NCBI GenBank assembly: GCA_036510065.1
Contig: DATCEO010000129.1
Location: 176,314 to 240,313 of the forward strand
DNA length: 64,000 nucleotides
Reading direction: 5' to 3'
Source: DASUBV01 sp036510065
GTDB lineage: Bacteria > Actinomycetota > Actinomycetes > Streptosporangiales > Streptosporangiaceae
Shown here: in pieces, positions 17,244-27,959 of the stretch
How positions within the stretch are numbered: the stretch's first letter is position 1
How the letters are laid out: the number at the start of each line of letters is the position of its first letter
Notes under the pieces: model-generated
The model's input: the letters and a program-made list of their open reading frames with translations, nothing else
What the model was told of the DNA's origin: nothing
Databases searched by the model: none
Position numbers and translations under genes: made by a program

Positions 17244-17247
<4 letters not shown>
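16246..17247 (-). CDS. pyrK: dihydroorotate dehydrogenase electron-transfer subunit
   Basis: PyrK carries FAD and a [2Fe-2S] cluster and passes electrons from dihydroorotate dehydrogenase to NAD. The flavodoxin-reductase-like N-half has RPGQFVALAV, RRAFSIHDV and LLVGGGYGSAPLFALA (NAD site). The cluster cysteines are in CVEESMACGIGVCMTCVLPV and MVRSCVDGPVF. The last 45 residues are a family-unlike Ala/Arg/Gly-rich tail, making it somewhat longer (333) than usual. It overlaps carB upstream by 4 nt and pyrD downstream by 8 nt. Confidence 0.95.
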
Positions 17248-20568
<3,321 letters not shown>

Positions 20569-20585
<17 letters not shown>

Positions 20586-21753
20586 GCCGCCCCGCCTCCA
20601 TGAGGTCGCAGAACTGCGCGAACAGGCCGGTGGCGTCGTGCGGGCCGGGAGCCGCCTCCGGGTGGTACTGCACGGCGAAGGCCGGCGCGTCCAGCAGGCG
20701 CAGGCCCTCCACGACGCCGTCGTTGAGGTTGATGTGCGTGACCTCCGCAGGGCCGAACTCGGTCTCGAACCGGCCGCCGCCGGGCGGCGCGCCTTGACCC
20801 GCCTGCGGCGGGGCCAGCGCGAAGCCGTGGTTGTGGCTGGTGATCTCGACCCGGCCGGTGCGCAGGTCCTGCACCGGCTGGTTGACCCCCCGGTGGCCGA
20901 ACCGCAGCTTGTAGGTCTCCAGGCCGAGCGCGCGGCCCAGGATCTGGCTGCCCAGGCAGATGCCGAAGACCGGCAGGCCCGCGCGCAGGACGCCGCGCAT
21001 GGCCTCGACGGCGTAGCCCAGTGCCGCCGGGTCACCGGGGCCGTTGGCGAAGAAGACGCCGTCCGGGTCCAGCGCCGCGATCTCGCCGGCCGACGCGCTG
21101 CCGGGCAGGACGTGGACCTCGCAGCCGAGGGCGGCCATGTAGCGGGGGGTGGAGGACTTGATGCCGAGGTCGACCGCGGCCACCCGGTACCGGGCCGGGG
21201 TGCCGCCGGGTGGCCGGACCACATAGCGCTCGGCCGTGCTGACCTCGCGGACCAGGTCGGCACCCGCCATCGGAGGGCTGGCCAGCACCCGGTCCAGCAG
21301 CGCGGCGGGATCGGCCTCGGTCGTGCTCAGGCCGGCCCGCATGGCACCGCGGTCGCGCAGGTGCCGGGTCAGCGCCCTGGTGCCGGTCATCGCGATCCCG
21401 ATGACGCCGGAGGCCAGCAGCTCGTCGTGCAGGCTGCGCCGGGCCCGCCAGCTGGAGGTCAGCCGGGCCGGTTCGCGCACGACGTAGCCGCGCACCCAGA
21501 TGCGCCGCGACTCGTTGTCCTCGTCGTTGATGCCGGTATTGCCGATGTGCGGTGCGGTCATGGCCACGATCTGGCCGCAGTACGACGGGTCAGTCAGCGT
21601 CTCCTGGTACCCGGTCATGCCGGTATTGAAGACCATCTCGCCGAAGCTCTCGCCGTCGGCGCCGAACGCCTGGCCGCGGAAGGTGACGCCGTCCTCCAGG
21701 ACGAGGATCGCCGGCCGTTCCCGCTGGTTGTCGTCACTGCCGAGGTGGGTCAC
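20569..21753 (-). CDS. carA: carbamoyl-phosphate synthase small (glutaminase) subunit
   Basis: CarA hydrolyses glutamine and channels ammonia to CarB. The 394 residues include the N-terminal CarA domain (LVLEDGVTFRGQAFGA, MVFNTGMTGYQETLTDPSY) and a class I glutaminase with catalytic triad Cys266 in FGICLGSQILG and His364/Glu366 in VQYHPEA. The residue three after the nucleophile is Ser269, where a histidine (GICLGHQ) is usual; this residue is not part of the triad. It starts with a GTG that overlaps the pyrC stop by 4 nt. Confidence 0.96.
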
Positions 21754-23102
21754 CGGGCCAGCTTCCCGTCCAGCACCGTGGGGGTGCCCCTCAGGAATGT
21801 GGCGACCACCCGGCCGGGCAGCGTCATCCCGGCGAACGGGGAGTTGCGGCTGCGCGAGGCGTGCGCGGCCGGGTCGACGACGTCGCGGGCCGCGGGGTCA
21901 TAGAGCACCAGGTTGGCCGGGGACCCGGTCACCAGCGGGCAGCCGTGCAGCTCGGCTCCGACTCCGTCCAGCCGGCCGATGACGGCCGGCCGGACCGACA
22001 TCCGGTCGGCCACTCCGGCCCAGTCGAGCAGGCCGGTCTCCACCATGGCCTCCTGGACTGCCCGCAGCGCGGTCTCCAGCCCGGTCATCCCGAACGCGGC
22101 TACCTGCCACTCGGTCTCCTTGGCCTCCACCGGGTGCGGCGCGTGGTCGGTGGCGACGCAGTCGATAGTCCCGTCGGCCAGCCCCGCCCGCAGCGCCGCT
22201 ACGTCGGCGGCCGTCCGCAGCGGCGGGTTGACCTTGTAGACCGGGTCGTAGTCGGCCACGAGGTCGTCGGTGAGCAGCAGGTGGTGCGGAGTCACCTCGG
22301 CGGTGACCCGCCAGCCCTTGGACTTGGCCCAGCGGATGATCTCCACCGAGCCCGCCGTCGAGACGTGGCAGACATGCAGGGCCGACCCGACGTGCGCCGC
22401 CAGCAGGCAGTCCCGGGCGATGATCGCTTCCTCGGCCACCGCCGGCCAGCCGGCCAGGCCTAGCCGGCCTGACATCTCGCCCTCGTTGACCTGGGCTCCG
22501 TCGGTCAGCCGCGGCTCCTGCGCGTGCTGCGCGATCACCCCGTCAAAGGCCTTCACGTACTCCAGGGCCCGGCGCATCAGGACGGCGTCGGACACGCACC
22601 GGCCGTCGTCGGAGAAGACCCGGACCCGCGCGGCCGAGTCGGCCATCGCCCCGAGCTCGGCCAGCCTGCTGCCGGCCAGGCCGGTCGTGACCGCGCCCAC
22701 GGGCCGCACGTCGCAGCGGCCCGCCCGGCGGCCGAGCCGCCAGATCTGCTCGACGACGCCTGCGGTGTCGGCGACCGGGTCAGTGTTCGCCATCGCGTGA
22801 ACGGCCGTGAAGCCGCCCAGCGCCGCCGCGGCGGTACCGGTCTCGACTGTCTCGGCATCCTCCCGGCCGGGCTCGCGCAGGTGAGTATGCAGGTCGACCA
22901 GGCCGGGCAGCGCGATCAGGCCGGTGGCGTCCAGGACTTGCGCTCCGGCCGGCAGGCTGCCGGCGGCCGCCGGGCCGGCCTCCGCGATCAGGCCGCCGGC
23001 CAGTAGCAGGTCGGCGGCCGCGCCGCCGAGCAGCCGGGCCCCCCGGATCAGCCAGGGCGGCTGGTCCTGTTCGGCCGGCCACGGGCCGGACCAGTCCGTC
23101 AT
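21750..23102 (-). CDS. pyrC: dihydroorotase (type I)
   Basis: PyrC cyclises carbamoyl aspartate to dihydroorotate. The start at 23102 gives 450 residues and a 4-nt overlap with pyrB; the open frame further up is a pyrB shadow. Zinc and substrate motifs of type I enzymes are clear: LVDLHTHLREPG, VFSDDG (aspartate bridging position), HVCHVSTAGS, AEVTPHHLLL and DCVATDHAPH. The C-terminus ends in SRNSPFAGMTLPGRVVATFL, conserved in amidohydrolases. Confidence 0.96.
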   Translation of the reverse strand: MTDWSGPWPAEQDQPPWLIRGARLLGGAAADLLLAGGLIAEAGPAAAGSLPAGAQVLDATGLIALPGLVDLHTHLREPGREDAETVETGTAAAALGGFTAVHAMANTDPVADTAGVVEQIWRLGRRAGRCDVRPVGAVTTGLAGSRLAELGAMADSAARVRVFSDDGRCVSDAVLMRRALEYVKAFDGVIAQHAQEPRLTDGAQVNEGEMSGRLGLAGWPAVAEEAIIARDCLLAAHVGSALHVCHVSTAGSVEIIRWAKSKGWRVTAEVTPHHLLLTDDLVADYDPVYKVNPPLRTAADVAALRAGLADGTIDCVATDHAPHPVEAKETEWQVAAFGMTGLETALRAVQEAMVETGLLDWAGVADRMSVRPAVIGRLDGVGAELHGCPLVTGSPANLVLYDPAARDVVDPAAHASRSRNSPFAGMTLPGRVVATFLRGTPTVLDGKLAR

Positions 23103-24022
23103 CGCTGTGCCTCCGATCCGCCGAGCAGCAGGTACAAGACCGCCATGCGCACGCTGACGCCGTTGCTCACCTGCTCGACGATCGTGGAGCGCACGGAGTC
23201 GGCGACGTCCGCCGCGATCTCCACGCCCCGGTTCATCGGGCCGGGATGCATGATGATGGCGTGCTCGGGCAGCAGGGCCATCCGGCGCGAGTCCAGCCCG
23301 TACCTGCGGCTGTACTCGCGGACGGTCGGGAAGTAAGCGGCGTTCATCCGCTCCTGCTGGACCCGCAGCATCATGACCACGTCGGCCTTGGGCAGCGCCG
23401 CATCCAGGTCGTAGCTGACCTCGCACGGCCAGCCGCCTACCGCGACCGGCAGCAGGGTCGGCGGCGCGACCAGCATGACCTCGGCGCCGAGGGTGCGCAG
23501 GAGCCGGACGTTCGACCGGGCCACCCGGCTGTGCAGCACGTCGCCGACGATGGCCACCCGCAGGCCCTCGAGCCGCCCCAGCCTGCGCCGCATGGTGAAC
23601 GCGTCCAGCAGTGCCTGCGTCGGGTGCTCGTGCGCGCCGTCGCCGGCGTTCACCACGCTGCCCCGGACCCAGCCCGCCAGCCGGTGCGGCGCGCCGGAGG
23701 CGCTGTGCCGGATGACGACCGCGTCGGCGCCCATGGCCTCCAGGGTCAGCGCGGTGTCCTTGAGGCTCTCGCCCTTGGCGACGCTGGATCCCTTGGCGGA
23801 GAAGTTGATGACGTCGGCGGACAGCCGCTTGGCGGCCGCCTCGAACGAGATCCTGGTCCGCGTCGAGTCCTCGTAGAACAGGTTGACGACGGTCCGGCCG
23901 CGCAGTGTCGGCAGCTTCCGGATGGGCCGGTCGGCCATCTGGGCCAGTTCCTCGGCCGTGTCGAGGATGAGCAGGGCGTCGTCCCGGCTGAGATCCGCCG
24001 CGGAAATGAGATGACGGTTCAT
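23099..24022 (-). CDS. pyrB: aspartate carbamoyltransferase catalytic subunit
   Basis: PyrB condenses carbamoyl phosphate with aspartate. The 307 residues hold the carbamoyl phosphate site FYEDSTRTRISFEAAAKRL, the SAKGSSVAKGES loop, VIRHSASGAPHRLA and DGAHEHPTQALLDAFT, and the aspartate-binding HPGPMNRGVEI. No pyrI regulatory gene is present, as expected in actinobacteria. ATGA overlaps join it to pyrR upstream and pyrC downstream. Confidence 0.97.
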   Translation of the reverse strand: MNRHLISAADLSRDDALLILDTAEELAQMADRPIRKLPTLRGRTVVNLFYEDSTRTRISFEAAAKRLSADVINFSAKGSSVAKGESLKDTALTLEAMGADAVVIRHSASGAPHRLAGWVRGSVVNAGDGAHEHPTQALLDAFTMRRRLGRLEGLRVAIVGDVLHSRVARSNVRLLRTLGAEVMLVAPPTLLPVAVGGWPCEVSYDLDAALPKADVVMMLRVQQERMNAAYFPTVREYSRRYGLDSRRMALLPEHAIIMHPGPMNRGVEIAADVADSVRSTIVEQVSNGVSVRMAVLYLLLGGSEAQR

Positions 24023-24669
24023 GCCCCGCTGCCGTTCTCGCTGAGCAGGACGGCGTCCTGCCCGTCGGTTTCCTCCAGCAGGACCCGGACCAGCTCGCGC
24101 TGCGAGGTCGGCAGGTTCTTGCCCACGTAGTCGGCCCGGATCGGCAGTTCCCGGTGCCCCCGGTCGACGAGGACCGCCAGCTGGACGGCGCGCGGCCGGC
24201 CCAGGTCGACCAGGGCGTCGAGGGCGGCCCGCACGGTCCGGCCCGAGTACAGGACGTCGTCCACCAGCACGACGACGCGGCCGTCGATCCCCTCGGGCGG
24301 GACGTCGGTGTGGCCGAGGGTCCGGGCCGGGCGGAGCCGGAGGTCGTCGCGGTACATGGTGACGTCCAGGGAGCCGGCCGGGACCAGGCCGTGCTCGGCC
24401 TGGGAGAGCCGGTCGGCCAGCCGGTAGGCGAGCGGCACGCCTCCGGTCGGGATGCCCAGGAGCACGACATCGGCCGCGCCGTCGGTGCGCTCCAGGATCT
24501 CGTGCGCGATCCGGGTCAGCGCCCGGCGGATCTCGGCCGCCCCGAGGACGGTCTTGGCGCCTTGCGGCAGCGCACTGGCACCCGGCTGAACGCCCGGGCT
24601 TTCCTGCGTGCCGACGGCTGCCTGCGGGCCGGGACCGGCGTCGCCGCCGGCAGGACCATGTGCATGCAT
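24019..24669 (-). CDS. pyrR: PyrR, pyrimidine operon RNA-binding regulator / uracil phosphoribosyltransferase
   Basis: PyrR senses UMP and binds pyr mRNA. The phosphoribosyltransferase fold is complete: LGAAEIRRALTRIAHEILER, LGIPTGGVPLAYRLADRL, LDVTMYRDDL and the PRPP loop VVVLVDDVLYSGRTVRAALD, then DRGHRELPIRADYVGKNLPT. I chose the ATG at 24669 (216 residues), preceded by AAGGGGG. A GTG 27 nt upstream is in frame but lies inside the PyrR-binding hairpin, making it unlikely. The first gene of the operon, it should repress its own translation and, through coupling, that of the genes behind it. Confidence 0.95.
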   Translation of the reverse strand: MHAHGPAGGDAGPGPQAAVGTQESPGVQPGASALPQGAKTVLGAAEIRRALTRIAHEILERTDGAADVVLLGIPTGGVPLAYRLADRLSQAEHGLVPAGSLDVTMYRDDLRLRPARTLGHTDVPPEGIDGRVVVLVDDVLYSGRTVRAALDALVDLGRPRAVQLAVLVDRGHRELPIRADYVGKNLPTSQRELVRVLLEETDGQDAVLLSENGSGA

Positions 24670-24686
24670 AACTAAGGACCCCCTTT

Positions 24687-24704
24687 CCCGCCTCACTGGA
24701 CGGG
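24687..24704 (-). promoter_or_regulatory. PyrR RNA-binding hairpin in the pyr leader
   Basis: On the minus-strand RNA the sequence CCCG-UCCAGUGAGG-CGGG forms a 4-bp stem with a 10-nt loop matching the PyrR recognition consensus UCCnGnGAGG. It ends 17 nt before the pyrR ATG and abuts the GGGAAAGGGGG ribosome site, so bound PyrR would block initiation. PyrR-mediated translational repression with this geometry is known from Mycobacterium smegmatis. No intrinsic terminator follows, favouring translational rather than transcriptional control. Confidence 0.85.
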
Positions 24705-25083
24705 CCTTAAAGGACGTCTGGCCGCACTCACCGTACCAGTCAGAACTGGCTATCCGCCCCAGCCGACACAGACGTGATCGTCGTCACCTTTCCCGGCGTT
24801 TCCCGGACAGCAGCCCCGGAGCGCCTGGGCCGGCGGGGGCCGGCGGGCTTGGCACTATCAGCGGTTCTCTGCCGCAGTGCACAACGCGTAACTAGAAGTG
24901 ATCTCCGTCACACCTGTTACCGTTTTGTGACGAAATAAGCATTGTGCGACGGCCGGAAATTCCGCCCGCCCGAGGCCATCAGCCCCGGTGGCGTCAGGCT
25001 TATCGCCGCCTTCGCGGATACTGGAACGGGCCGAGTTAGGATGCGCCAACGCGCGTAAGTTCATCCGCTTTTTGGCGTTCGGC

Positions 25084-25124
25084 TTGACCTTGTGCCCTGA
25101 GCGGCTTACCGTCACTGTGCGTAA
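25084..25124 (+). promoter_or_regulatory. bldD promoter with candidate autoregulatory operator
   Basis: TTGACC (25084-25089), 17 nt, then TACCGT (25107-25112) forms a good housekeeping promoter. An inverted repeat TCAC-N5-GTAA (25112-25124) covers the expected transcription start. BldD represses its own gene in Streptomyces, so this is the natural site to test; the match to the BldD consensus is from memory and only approximate. Confidence 0.55.
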
Positions 25125-25165
25125 CCATCACCATCAGCAAACACCAGGCCAGGGGGCCAAGCACC

Positions 25166-25660
25166 ATGCCATCTGATTACGCCAAGACTCTCGGCGCGAG
25201 GCTGCGCGCCATTCGCACCCAGCAGGGCCTCTCGCTGCATGGTGTGGAAGAGAAGTCACGCGGCCGGTGGAAGGCGGTTGTCGTCGGCTCGTACGAGCGC
25301 GGTGACCGGTCCGTGACCGTCCAGAAACTTGCCGAGCTGGCCGAGTTTTACGGAGTACCGGTCTCCGAGCTGCTTCCCGGCGACGTGCTGCCAACCCTGC
25401 TCGCACCCTCCCCGAAGCTGGTCATCGACCTTGAGCGGATGGCCCAGCTGCCCAAGGAGAAGGCCGGGCCGCTTGCCCGCTACGTGGCGACGATCCAGAG
25501 CCAGCGCGGCGATTACAACGGACGCGTGCTGTCGATCCGCCAGGAGGATCTGCGCTCGCTCGCCGTGATCTACGACCGGTCCCCCGCCGACCTGACCGAG
25601 GAACTCATCAACTGGGGCATTCTCGACGCAGACGCGCGGGGAGCTATCGACTCGTTCTGA
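25166..25660 (+). CDS. bldD: BldD, c-di-GMP-responsive developmental regulator
   Basis: BldD is a DNA-binding repressor of sporulation genes that dimerises through tetrameric c-di-GMP. The 164 residues consist of an N-terminal XRE helix-turn-helix (LGARLRAIRTQQGLSLHGVE, SYERGDRSVTVQKLAELAEFYGV) nearly identical to Streptomyces BldD, and a C-terminal domain with the c-di-GMP signature RGD-X8-RQED. Streptomyces has RQDD, so one acidic residue differs conservatively. ATG start with AGGGGG 9 nt upstream. Its presence suggests a developmentally complex actinomycete, although BldD also occurs in non-sporulating relatives. Confidence 0.95.
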   Translation: MPSDYAKTLGARLRAIRTQQGLSLHGVEEKSRGRWKAVVVGSYERGDRSVTVQKLAELAEFYGVPVSELLPGDVLPTLLAPSPKLVIDLERMAQLPKEKAGPLARYVATIQSQRGDYNGRVLSIRQEDLRSLAVIYDRSPADLTEELINWGILDADARGAIDSF

Positions 25661-25680
25661 CCGCCGGCCGCTGTCCTCGG

Positions 25681-26133
25681 CTATCCGGCCGGGCGCAGCG
25701 GCAGGACCTCCTGAGCAGGTATTCCGAGAGCGCTCTCGGCCAGCCCGACGAAGGTCCCCGCGTCCCGGAGCAGGTCGTCGGCCTCGTGCCCCGATACCGC
25801 CCGGAGCAGGCCGGCCTCGGCGGCGGCGCGCTTCCCCGCGCCAGCCGCGAAGAACGCCGCCCACTCGCACAGCGCGGGCTCGACCCTCGGCAGCAGCTCC
25901 CACACGCTCTGCGGCCGCTTGCGCCGCCCCGAGCCACCCGGCTCCGATCGCGCGGCCACAACCGCCGCTGCGGCGCGCAGGGCAGCGAGATGCGCAGCAA
26001 CGTACCTGGCTGCGGCCGAGTCCTCATCCTCGGCCGCCGCTAGCCCCTGCCGCGCTGACGCCATCAGCGCCAGTGCGGAGGGCGCGACTCGGCACCTCGG
26101 CCGATCCGGCCGGACCTGGGCGATCGCGCTCAT
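25681..26133 (-). CDS. SAV_6107-family HEPN-domain protein
   Basis: The product from the ATG at 26133 has 150 residues, mostly helix: LALMASARQGLAAAEDEDSAAARYVAAHLAALRAAAAVVAAR, then SVWELLPRVEPALCEWAAFFAAGAGKRAAAEAG. This pattern fits the actinobacterial SAV_6107 HEPN family. An AGGAGG lies 6 nt before the chosen start, whereas an upstream in-frame extension lacks a site. HEPN proteins include RNases and toxins, but the canonical RxxxxH motif is not obvious, so no activity is assigned. It converges on bldD. Confidence 0.8.
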   Translation of the reverse strand: MSAIAQVRPDRPRCRVAPSALALMASARQGLAAAEDEDSAAARYVAAHLAALRAAAAVVAARSEPGGSGRRKRPQSVWELLPRVEPALCEWAAFFAAGAGKRAAAEAGLLRAVSGHEADDLLRDAGTFVGLAESALGIPAQEVLPLRPAG

Positions 26134-26196
26134 CTGTGTCCTCCTCTTCGTGGCGGACCCGGCCAGGCCCGGCGCTCCCGCGCCGGCCCGATCGGT

Positions 26197-26229
26197 GCCC
26201 CGCAGCTCAAGGGGGGTGAGCTGCGGGGC
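26197..26229. promoter_or_regulatory. 13-bp perfect inverted repeat upstream of the HEPN gene
   Basis: GCCCCGCAGCTCA and TGAGCTGCGGGGC flank the 7-nt spacer AGGGGGG. The repeat lies 64 nt upstream of the HEPN start and would form a very stable RNA or DNA hairpin. No U-tract follows on either strand, so an operator or a leader structure is as likely as a terminator. Confidence 0.6.
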
Positions 26230-26347
26230 TCCGCACACTTATTCGAACATGAATTCGTTCAGCTGTCCATCTATTTGGATGTGCGTTCGAAGTTACAAGG
26301 AGGGACTGACAATTGCCCCGCAACCGCGGCGCCGCGCGGGCACCGGC

Positions 26348-26395
26348 GTGCCTGGCCACGTACCTGGCCACGTACCTGGCCACGTGCCTGGCGGC
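26348..26395. repeat. 12-bp tandem repeat, four units
   Basis: Four units of GTRCCTGGCCAC follow each other without gaps; the last unit ends GGC. The unit length is a multiple of three, so all frames through it stay open, which creates spurious ORFs. It lies about 95 nt before the GNAT start. Confidence 0.85.
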
Positions 26396-26490
26396 CCCGC
26401 TCAGCTGACTCGGGACTCGGGGGCCGGCCAGGCCGGCCCGCTGCCAGGTTCGGAGGGCCGCTTCCCCGGCCACCCACTACGCTGGCCGGC

Positions 26491-27078
26491 GTGCCGGGCC
26501 GAGCGCTGATTGGCGAGATCAGCCAGACAGACTTCCTCGCCGAGCTGGACACGCTGCTCGCGGTCTATACCGCTGCGATGCAGCCCGAGCCGGCGTACCT
26601 GCCTGGCCGGCTGTCGATCATGGAGCGACATGCCGGCTATCCGGGCTTCCGGGCCATCGCGGTCCGGGCGGGAACCCAGATCGTCGGGTTCAGTTACGGG
26701 TTCCGCGGTGCTCCGGGCCAGTGGTGGCACGACGTCGTCAGGGCAGGCATCACCGCCGCCTCAGGCGCGCAGGTCGCCGAGCGATGGCTGTCGGATCCTC
26801 TGGAAGTCGCGGAGGTGCACGTCCGGCCCGAGTACCAGCACCAGGGCATCGGCCGCAGGGTGGTGCTCATGCTGGCGGCCGGGCGCGTTGAGCGGACAGC
26901 CGTGCTGTCGACTCAGGACGCTGACTCGCCTGCCCGCCACCTGTACCGCAGCCTCGGGTTCGGCGACCTGCTCACGCGGTTTACCTTTCCGGGCGGCGGC
27001 CCGCCCTACGCCGTCATGGGCGCGGTCCTGCCACTGGCCGGCGCGGACCGGGCCGGCCCGAGGCCGAGTAGCTCGTAG
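26491..27078 (+). CDS. GNAT-family N-acetyltransferase
   Basis: The product is 195 residues. The acetyl-CoA-binding core is visible: PLEVAEVHVRPEYQHQGIGRRVVLMLAAG (the QHQGIG turn is motif A) and later LSTQDADSPARHLYRSLGFGDLLTRF. The substrate is not predictable. I used the GTG at 26491 because the frame upstream consists of the tandem-repeat translation. Its last 73 nt overlap the 3' end of metF on the other strand, so one of the two C-termini may be misjudged or the overlap is genuine. Confidence 0.85.
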   Translation: MPGRALIGEISQTDFLAELDTLLAVYTAAMQPEPAYLPGRLSIMERHAGYPGFRAIAVRAGTQIVGFSYGFRGAPGQWWHDVVRAGITAASGAQVAERWLSDPLEVAEVHVRPEYQHQGIGRRVVLMLAAGRVERTAVLSTQDADSPARHLYRSLGFGDLLTRFTFPGGGPPYAVMGAVLPLAGADRAGPRPSSS

Positions 27079-27950
27079 ATCTCCCTGGTGGCGCGGGATC
27101 CGTTCAGCGTGTAGAAGTGCAGTCCCGGCACGCCCTCGGCCAGCAGTCGCTCACACATCCGCGCCGCGTACTCCACGCCGATCTGCCGCACGGCCGGCTT
27201 GTCCTCGGCATGCTCGCGCAGGTTGGCCGCCAGGTCAGGGGGGAACCGCGCGCCAGATAGCACCAGGGCGCGCTCGATCATCGCCACGCTGATGATGGGC
27301 ATGATTCCCGCGATGATCGGCACATCGCAGCCGCGCGCCGCGACCATGTCGCGCAGCCGCAGATAGTCGTCGACGTAGAAGAACATCTGCGTGACGGCGA
27401 AATCCGCGCCAGCCTCGCACTTGCGGACGAAGTGCGCGACGTCCGCCTCGAGGCTGGCCGAACGGGCGTGGCCCTCGGGAAACGCGGCCACGCCGACGCA
27501 GAAGTCGCCGGACAGCTTCAGCAGGCGCACCAGTTCCTGGGCGTAACCCAGTCCGTCGGGGTGCTGGTGCCACTCCCCTCCCGGATCACCGGGCGGGTCG
27601 CCGCGCAGCGCGAGCACATTGCGCACGCCAACCGCGGCATAGGAGCCGATGACATGCCGGAGCTCGGCCACGGAGTGGTTGACCGCCGTCAGGTGGCCGA
27701 CCGGGGTGAGCGTCGTCTCCTCGGCGATGCGGCCGGTGACCCGGACTGTGCGGTCCCGGGTCGAGCCGCCGGCGCCGTAGGTGACCGAGACGAAGGTCGG
27801 CTGCAGCGGCTCAAGCTGGCGGATGGACATCCACAGCCGTCGTTCCTCCGCCTCCGTCTTCGGCGGCATGAACTCGAAGGAGAACGACCGGCCGCCGGCG
27901 GCCAGCAGGTCCTTGATCACGGGCGATAGCTCTGTCTCCGGTGGCCGCAT
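27006..27950 (-). CDS. metF: methylenetetrahydrofolate reductase
   Basis: MetF reduces 5,10-methylene-THF to 5-methyl-THF for methionine synthesis. The 314-residue FAD barrel shows FSFEFMPPKTEAEERRLW with the catalytic glutamate, FVSVTYGAGGSTRDRT, NVLALRGDPPGD, GADFAVTQMFFYVDDY and PIIAGIMPI. Its place beside a thiE and Rv2175c homologue mirrors the mycobacterial Rv2172c locus. It starts 9 nt downstream of thiE. The last residues (SAPASGRTAPMTA) overlap the convergent GNAT gene. Confidence 0.95.
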   Translation of the reverse strand: MRPPETELSPVIKDLLAAGGRSFSFEFMPPKTEAEERRLWMSIRQLEPLQPTFVSVTYGAGGSTRDRTVRVTGRIAEETTLTPVGHLTAVNHSVAELRHVIGSYAAVGVRNVLALRGDPPGDPGGEWHQHPDGLGYAQELVRLLKLSGDFCVGVAAFPEGHARSASLEADVAHFVRKCEAGADFAVTQMFFYVDDYLRLRDMVAARGCDVPIIAGIMPIISVAMIERALVLSGARFPPDLAANLREHAEDKPAVRQIGVEYAARMCERLLAEGVPGLHFYTLNGSRATREIYELLGLGPARSAPASGRTAPMTA

Positions 27951-27959
27951 CCACCTAGC

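Larger units (their letters stand above)
24670..25165. other. divergent pyrR / bldD control region
   Basis: This 496-nt region contains no gene. On the pyr side a TACGGT hexamer (minus strand, 24730-24735) is a candidate -10, and an adjacent inverted repeat CCAGT-CAGA-ACTGG (24736-24749) could be an operator. The PyrR RNA site follows. In the centre, TTAC-N6-GTGA (24917-24930) resembles the bldD-proximal inverted repeat. The bldD promoter is listed separately. Confidence 0.6.
26134..26490. other. divergent region between the HEPN and GNAT genes
   Basis: No gene is seen in these 357 nt. They hold a long hairpin sequence (26197-26229), an AT-richer patch (about 26236-26305) with TTCGAAC (26242-26248) facing GTTCGAA (26285-26291), and a 12-bp tandem repeat (26348-26395). 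Open frames crossing the repeat are low-complexity and not credible as protein. Confidence 0.55.

Noticed and set aside
20586..21263. N-terminal extension of the carB frame into carA
   Set aside because: CarA is complete in the other frame, and CarB has its normal start MPKRADLKSVLVIGSGP at 20585.
26348..26395. Short repeats as a CRISPR array
   Set aside because: Units are contiguous without spacers and only 12 bp long.
26275..26490. Upstream extension of the GNAT protein
   Set aside because: It translates the 12-bp tandem repeat (WPRT units) and has no conservation-like content; the GTG at 26491 gives a normal-length protein.
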